From: G963422445 sp963422445 | GTDB lineage: Bacteria > Pseudomonadota > Alphaproteobacteria > Thalassobaculales > Thalassobaculaceae | Length of the DNA stretch: 64,000 nt | Direction: 5' to 3' | Assembly: GCA_963422445.2 (NCBI GenBank) | Contig: OY729512.2 | Coordinates: forward strand, 992,001-1,056,000 | Part shown: piece by piece, positions 60,028 to 64,000 of the stretch | Layout: each line of letters opens with the position of its first letter | Position numbering within the stretch: the first letter of the stretch is position 1 | The notes under the pieces: generated by a model | Database searches by the model: none | What the model saw: only the letters and a program-made list of their open reading frames with translations | Told to the model about the DNA's origin: nothing | Position numbers and translations under genes: made by a program

Positions 60028-61092
60028 CTACCGCGCAATCCATTTCTCCGCAATAGGTGCGATGTCAAATTTGGACGACCTCTTCTTGCCTCCGTCAGTT
60101 AGAAGCATCCTGAGCGTATGGTCGCCAAGTACCTGCTTCACCGCAAGCGTGAGCTGCGTGACATCGCCTTGCGGTACAAGAAAACCGCTCTTTCCGTGTT
60201 CGATGATTTCCGCTGGTCCATATTCGCAATCGTAGGCCACGACCGGGCATCCATTGACCATGGCTTCAACAATAACAATTGGCCATCCCTCCCATCGTGA
60301 GCACAACACTGAGCAGATCGCAGTTCGATAAAGGCTATCAACATCATCGACGCGTCCAGGCCACAGAACTTGATCGGCAATCCCGAGTCGATCCGCCAGT
60401 GCCTGAAGCCTGGCTCGTTCTGGACCATCACCAGCGATCACAAGCCGCAGGTTCGGTCGGTCAATATTACGAAAGCAATACAGGAGATCATCAAACTGTT
60501 TTGCGGGTGTGAGCCGTCCAACAGCCAGAATAAATGGGAACGATGGGCAAATTTCTTGCCTTAAACTGTTATGTTGTTTCTGAGGCGCAGGATTGACAAT
60601 AACTTCGATCTTATGTCTCGGAACAAGGAATTTCTCCAATTTAGATGACACACCTTCCGACACAGCGACGACGCGTGCGGGAAACCTGTAAAAGACGGGA
60701 AGAGCAAGCCGAAACAAGACGCGAATTCTTGCCGGATTAGTGTGAACGCTTACGGTCAGGCGACTTAGGTTTCCGGTTACGATCGCCGCGATGATGGCCG
60801 GATAATTGCATACCTCAAGAAATGAAATAATCCGATCCGGTTTATATCTCCTAAACAATAGGGCGAGCTTAACGATACCCAACCCGAAATACAGTACTTT
60901 TGAGACAATGTGTCCACTCCCAGGGCATTTCAAGGCAATCACGCTTGCTTCACCGCAATCATAGTGACGTGTCGAATCGTCGTACACTGCTATTTTCACA
61001 TCGTGGCGCTTTGCCCACTCGCTCGCCAATTGGGCCGCGATTCTCTCTGCACCTCCGCCAGTGAGATAAGGAATGATCACGAGAATTTTCAT
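60028..61092 (-). CDS. glycosyltransferase family 4 (GT-B)
   Basis: 354 residues from ATG 61092 preceded by GAGGCAAAG; the frame extends to 61182 without a better start. MKILVIIPYLTGGGAERIAA is the family start. The C-terminal domain has ILAVGRLTPAKQFDDLLYCF, LRLVIAGDGPERARLQALAD and the donor-binding EX7E motif in SRWEGWPIVIVEAMVNGCPV. Such enzymes add sugars in LPS O-antigen, capsule or exopolysaccharide synthesis. Its GC content is below that of the core genes, and IS remnants lie on both sides, fitting a horizontally acquired polysaccharide gene. Confidence 0.9.
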   Translation of the reverse strand: MKILVIIPYLTGGGAERIAAQLASEWAKRHDVKIAVYDDSTRHYDCGEASVIALKCPGSGHIVSKVLYFGLGIVKLALLFRRYKPDRIISFLEVCNYPAIIAAIVTGNLSRLTVSVHTNPARIRVLFRLALPVFYRFPARVVAVSEGVSSKLEKFLVPRHKIEVIVNPAPQKQHNSLRQEICPSFPFILAVGRLTPAKQFDDLLYCFRNIDRPNLRLVIAGDGPERARLQALADRLGIADQVLWPGRVDDVDSLYRTAICSVLCSRWEGWPIVIVEAMVNGCPVVAYDCEYGPAEIIEHGKSGFLVPQGDVTQLTLAVKQVLGDHTLRMLLTDGGKKRSSKFDIAPIAEKWIAR

Positions 61093-61148
61093 CTTTGCCT
61101 CATCTACGTATTGCGACCATTTAAAGGGCTCGTGCCAAGATAAATTGT

Positions 61149-61957
61149 TCATTTCGCCCTGGATGAGAGGGAATAATTCCATTCGCCATGGAAGCCGTCC
61201 CGTTTGAGTGCCAGGCTTTCAAGCTGTGCGCTGGTGCCCTGCTGCCCCAAGGGACAGGTGCTCTTATCCAGTTCGGCGCTGATCGTCAATCTGCGCTTCG
61301 TCGTCGTATGACCGATCAGATTGACCACCGTCTCATGGCTGATCAGCGGATGTCCGCGCCAGATTCCTGTGATGTGGCAGACCATACGATGCTCGATCTT
61401 GTTCCACTTGCTGGTTGCGGGTGGAAAATGGCACACTGAGACCTTGAGGCCGATATCGCCGGCGAAGCGCTGCACCTCCAGTTTCCACAGGCGATTGCGG
61501 TTGCTGTCGGACCCGCCGCCGTCGGCAGTGATCAGGAGCCGCCGTGCCTGCGGATAGGCCGTGTGTCCAATCCGTGTCCACCGGCGCCGCAAGGTCTCGA
61601 CCGTAAATGTCGCCGTATCATGGTCGACGTCGACACTCACCCGACCCGTGCTGCGGGTCATGTCGGACACCCCATGGGAAATCACCCTGCCAAGCTCCTT
61701 GTCGGGACAGTCATGCGTCCGAACCGGTGCGGGATCGTCCTTTGGGCGCCAGTCCCGCCCACCATTCCGGAAGGGCCTGAGCCGGTCTTTCTTTTTCGTG
61801 TCCATGGAGACAACGGGCAGGCCGAGCTCTTGAAACGCCCGCCCCGTCCGATCGCGCGGGCTTCCACCGCCGCCCACCGGCGGCGGTTGCGCTCATCGAG
61901 ACACCAAACGAGTGCAAAGAACTTAGTTTGCAGTGTCGTGATCACAGAAGTTTCCAT
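61149..61957 (-). pseudogene. ISAzo13-family transposase, internal deletion
   Basis: The N-terminal piece at 61957-61840 (FFALVWCLDERNRRRWAAVE, ARAIGRGG) is fused across a deletion and frameshift to the catalytic half at 61149-61800 (HDCPDKELGRVISHGVSDMT, SVDVDHDTATFTVETLRRRW, RRLLITADGGGSDSNRNRLW, VCHFPPATSKWNKIEHRMVC). The middle of the protein is missing. Confidence 0.85.
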
Positions 61958-62242
61958 AGCGAACTGACTATATCTAATCTCCTAGAAATAAACAATTTAT
62001 TTTGGGAAGACCGCCAACGCAACAATTACCTCTGTTCGTGTTGACGCAGTTTCGTCGTCACGAAAACGAATGTGGGTGTGCCGGACAGAACAACAGATCG
62101 CAGATCGCTATATGGCGGAAACTAGATCGTGGTTCACGGCATCTATGTTGTCCTTCGAAATGCGACCATAAGCAAAACAGCATAGCGTATCATGCCGTTA
62201 GTGAATGCCCATGCTTCTGTCTCTAATTCTAACATAGGATCA
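61958..62242. other. no recognisable gene
   Basis: Low-GC DNA between the ISAzo13 remnant and R3 copy 2. No open frame with motif or binding site was found. Confidence 0.5.
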
Positions 62243-62451
62243 GACATCTTGGTCCCATGATTTGACCGAATTGATGGTCCAAGGTTCCAATTCCCGAATT
62301 ACCGCTTATGCACATGGCTCCGGTGAAACGCACATGTAGCGTTTGGCGTGCCGAGAATGGTCGACATCGGGGCAACATCGTGTGCCACCGGAGCCATGTG
62401 CATAAGCGGTCCCGAATTTTCGAGGTTTTGTTGTTGTCCGGGTGCGAATGT
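62243..62451 (-). repeat. dispersed repeat R3, copy 2 (interrupted by MITE-1)
   Basis: Reverse complement of the R3 sequence at 59611-59699, split at 62300/62410 by the 110-bp MITE. The target octamer CCCGAATT is duplicated. Confidence 0.8.
62301..62410. mobile_element. 110-bp MITE (MITE-1), copy 2
   Basis: ACCGCTTATGCACATGGCTC at one end and GAGCCATGTGCATAAGCGGT at the other, with 8-bp duplications CCCGAATT at 62293-62300 and 62411-62418. It is the inverse of copy 1 with a few substitutions. These end sequences agree exactly with the right end of the IS1595 element at 40396-40415. Confidence 0.95.
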
Positions 62452-62884
62452 ATTAATAAATGGGAGAAATAAAAAAATGACGATTCCGTAGTAGAATCAC
62501 ATCCCGTGAATTTTCGATTCGCGCGGTCGATCACATAATCGGAAGGAATGAAAAAAAACAGAGTCAACTTAGCATAGGATCGTCGTGATGGTTATATGTT
62601 CTAAAGCGAATTGGAACGAGCGATAATAGAACACTAATTTTAATAGTGAATCCAATGTAAATTCTTTAGTTAAAATGATAAATTATTCCGTAAAAAGCGA
62701 AGACGATCTCATTATAATCGACCTCGATAATTCCAGGAAGATTGCTGGATTTAATCAGTATACAGAGAAATTCCTAGGACGATTGACGTTGTTTTTTCAG
62801 TCGAGTTGCAGGCTCCGGTAACCACGTGTTGTGGTCGTAATAAAGATTTAAACAAAGGGGATTATATACGAAAGTCACAATCTT
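62452..62884. other. AT-rich stretch with a doubtful small frame
   Basis: Markedly lower GC than the rest. A 48-codon frame at 62675-62821 (MINYSVKSEDDLIIIDLDNS, RKIAGFNQYTEKFLGRLTLF) has no clear binding site. It may be foreign DNA next to the attachment-like site. No other feature was found. Confidence 0.35.
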
Positions 62885-62914
62885 GCCCCGGTTCGATTCC
62901 GTCCCCGGCCTCCA
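62885..62914 (+). other. tRNA-Cys 3'-end-like sequence, candidate attachment site
   Basis: GGTTCGATTCCG followed by TCCCCGGCCTCCA reproduces the T-loop, 3' acceptor strand and CCA of an alphaproteobacterial tRNA-Cys. The 5' part of a tRNA is absent upstream, and one T-stem side is mismatched. A tRNA 3' end without its 5' half is the usual scar (att) left by a tRNA-targeting integrative element. The restriction-modification genes lie just to the right. Confidence 0.6.
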
Positions 62915-62923
62915 AGCAGGAAG

Positions 62924-63103
62924 TCAGGCGTCCGGGTCTTCGATCATCCGCACGGGCCTCAGCACCGCCGCCGCAAGTTCGTCTGGCGTTGCGTCGATCC
63001 GCCCCGGCTCTTCAAGCTCCGCCTTGCTCGGCTGGTAGACATGCGGTTTCACCCGAACGGTACGCCGTTCAATCGGGTGGGGTTCTCTCGATTCCTTGCT
63101 CAT
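62924..63103 (-). CDS. small hypothetical protein downstream of the restriction enzyme
   Basis: 59 residues from ATG 63103, preceded by AGGAGGGGAAGAG. It reads MSKESREPHPIERRTVRVKP, then HVYQPSKAELEEPGRIDATP and ends MIEDPDA; charged, no membrane segment. It is the last gene of the minus-strand row MTase-REase-small protein. Function unknown; it may be a regulator or accessory of the system, but nothing shows that. Confidence 0.6.
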   Translation of the reverse strand: MSKESREPHPIERRTVRVKPHVYQPSKAELEEPGRIDATPDELAAAVLRPVRMIEDPDA

Positions 63104-63167
63104 CTCTTCCCCTCCTGTGTTAAGTGGACCGCCGCCAGGATGTCGCCTGACGTTTCGTCGCGCGTCC

Positions 63168-63674
63168 TCAAGTTGACTGTGTATGGCCTGCCCGGATGCA
63201 GGGGGTATCCCATTGCGCCTTCCGCTGTCCCGTGCGTCCCTTGCCTGGATCGTTGATCCCGAAGCCAGCCACGACCACATTCCACATTGGGCGATATTCG
63301 GCGCTCAGAACCTGCTCGGTTAGCCCGATCCCTCCCTCGTCGAGACCGAGCCACCGGCACGAGAAATCCCGTAGGTCGAGATTCTCTGCCTGCTCTATCG
63401 AACGGGCATGTTTGGTCAGCCGATCATGGAGAACCACCCGTGCGGCTCTTGTGCGGGACCGTCCCTGCCGTTTGCCGGGCGGGTCAGCCTTCCCGACATA
63501 GATCGGCCCCGTCATGTCCCTGTAGGCATCGAACGGTCCGCCATAGTGGATCGTGTAGATGCCGGCACCGTCGAAGGTCGGTTCGGGTGGCAACGAAGCG
63601 GCTGGGGAGCTCATCAGAGCCCGCGCCGCATTCTGGCCCCGCTCATCGACACTGAGCGGGTTATACGCACGCAC
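63168..63674 (-). CDS. Eco29kI-family (GIY-YIG) restriction endonuclease
   Basis: 168 residues from GTG 63674, four bases after the methyltransferase stop. It has YNPLSVDERGQNAARALMSS, the GIY half GAGIYTIHYGGPF, the YIG half GPIYVGKADPPGKRQGRS, the catalytic Arg and His in HDRLTKHARSIEQAENLDLR, Glu in GLTEQVLSAEYRPMWN and the WNVVVAGFGINDPGKGR end. The Eco29kI family cuts CCGCGG-type sites; the exact site here is not known. All active-site residues are present. Confidence 0.88.
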   Translation of the reverse strand: MRAYNPLSVDERGQNAARALMSSPAASLPPEPTFDGAGIYTIHYGGPFDAYRDMTGPIYVGKADPPGKRQGRSRTRAARVVLHDRLTKHARSIEQAENLDLRDFSCRWLGLDEGGIGLTEQVLSAEYRPMWNVVVAGFGINDPGKGRTGQRKAQWDTPCIRAGHTQST

Positions 63675-63677
63675 GGG

Positions 63678-64000
63678 TTATCTCTCGCAGCTTTGCCCGT
63701 TGCGACAGACGATCCAGAAGCAATGCCGCTTTCTCGCGTGGTGCGCCTTCTTCCACTGCGTCGAGACCATCGGCCCTGTCCTTATCTTCACGATCAGATC
63801 GCAGAGCGTGAACCCAGCCTCGTCGGCCATCCGCATGAAGTCGCAATGCGGCCATTTAGAGCGGTGGCAGTTCACCATGTCGGTCATCTTCGCCAGCGGC
63901 AGACCCTTCGGCTTCAATACCCGCTTCGCCTGTTCGAGAAACGGCGGGTACAGGTAGCTAAGCGTCCAGCCCTGTTGCTTCCCGCATTCGACCGTCGCGC
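63678..64000 (-). CDS. DNA methyltransferase, C-terminal part (continues beyond the window)
   Basis: The open frame runs from the right edge to the stop at 63678 (107 residues here): GKQQGWTLSYLYPPFLEQAK, RVLKPKGLPLAKMTDMVNC, HRSKWPHCDFMRMADEAGF, MVSTQWKKAHHARKRHCFWI. This resembles the end of site-specific DNA methyltransferases that protect the matching site. It is directly followed by the Eco29kI-type endonuclease gene, so the two form a restriction-modification operon. The methyltransferase class cannot be decided because the catalytic motifs lie outside. Confidence 0.8.
   Translation of the reverse strand, partial: ATVECGKQQGWTLSYLYPPFLEQAKRVLKPKGLPLAKMTDMVNCHRSKWPHCDFMRMADEAGFTLCDLIVKIRTGPMVSTQWKKAHHARKRHCFWIVCRNGQSCER

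Noticed and set aside
55538..62410. CRISPR array suggested by the repeated MITE-1 ends
   Set aside because: Only two copies 6.7 kb apart, with inverted ends and target duplications; no spacers or cas genes.

Overview
This window is a chromosomal segment of an alphaproteobacterium. The evidence is the protein content and gene order: rplU-rpmA-obgE-proB-proA-nadD, rsfS-rlmH-gpmI-envC-ctpA-rppH, uvrC next to pgsA and molybdopterin genes, an IalB-family protein, and RppH, RlmN and UvrC of alphaproteobacterial type. I cannot name a genus. Intact core genes stand in a dense carpet of insertion sequences (IS), many broken, and roughly half of the window is mobile DNA. That fits a genome in an IS expansion phase, for example a recently host-restricted or bottlenecked lineage; this reading is inference.

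Layout. 0-5.2 kb: IS1595, IS481 and IS630 remnants, galE, an intact IS30. 5.6-8.5 kb: a D-aminoacylase-type amidohydrolase convergent with an epoxide-hydrolase-type enzyme. 8.7-15.4 kb: an ISKra4 remnant, a WecA/MraY-type sugar-phosphate transferase, and a UDP-sugar dehydrogenase destroyed by three nested IS elements. 15.4-21.8 kb (minus): rppH, IS5, ctpA, envC, gpmI, rlmH, rsfS. 22.3-31.7 kb (minus): rlmN, ialB, moaE, moaD, moeA, mobB, pgsA, an IS-filled gap, uvrC. 31.9-40.4 kb: an IS cluster (IS1595, IS30, IS4, ISAs1, IS110, ISKra4, IS630). 40.6-43.0 kb: a FolM/PTR1-like reductase, a FolB-like aldolase, a radical SAM protein, tRNA-Ser(CGA). 43.2-49.1 kb: IS630, IS5, a secreted nuclease broken by an IS630, an IS1182-type element. 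49.2-54.3 kb (plus): rplU, rpmA, obgE, proB, proA, nadD. 54.4-64.0 kb: IS630 copies, small inverted-repeat elements (MITEs), a family 4 glycosyltransferase, an ISAzo13 remnant, a tRNA-Cys 3' end that looks like an attachment site, then an Eco29kI-type restriction-modification pair running off the right edge.

Two whole-window signals matter most. First, inverting the 32.5-kb block from about 21.83 to 54.3 kb on paper places nadD directly upstream of rsfS in one orientation, restoring the usual cluster; the block therefore looks inverted relative to the ancestor. Second, an intact IS1595-family element (39365-40415) shares its terminal inverted repeats with two 110-bp MITEs (55538-55647, 62301-62410). 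All three have perfect 8-bp target duplications, so the IS is the likely source of transposase for the MITEs.

How the genes fit together. The housekeeping genes cover ribosome assembly (rplU, rpmA, obgE, rsfS, rlmH, rlmN), proline and NAD synthesis, glycolysis (gpmI), cell-wall division and processing (envC, ctpA), phospholipid synthesis (pgsA), molybdenum cofactor synthesis (moaD, moaE, moeA, mobB), pterin metabolism and DNA repair (uvrC). The genes lost to IS insertion are peripheral: a nucleotide-sugar dehydrogenase of a surface-polysaccharide set (galE, the WecA-like transferase and the glycosyltransferase survive) and a secreted nuclease.
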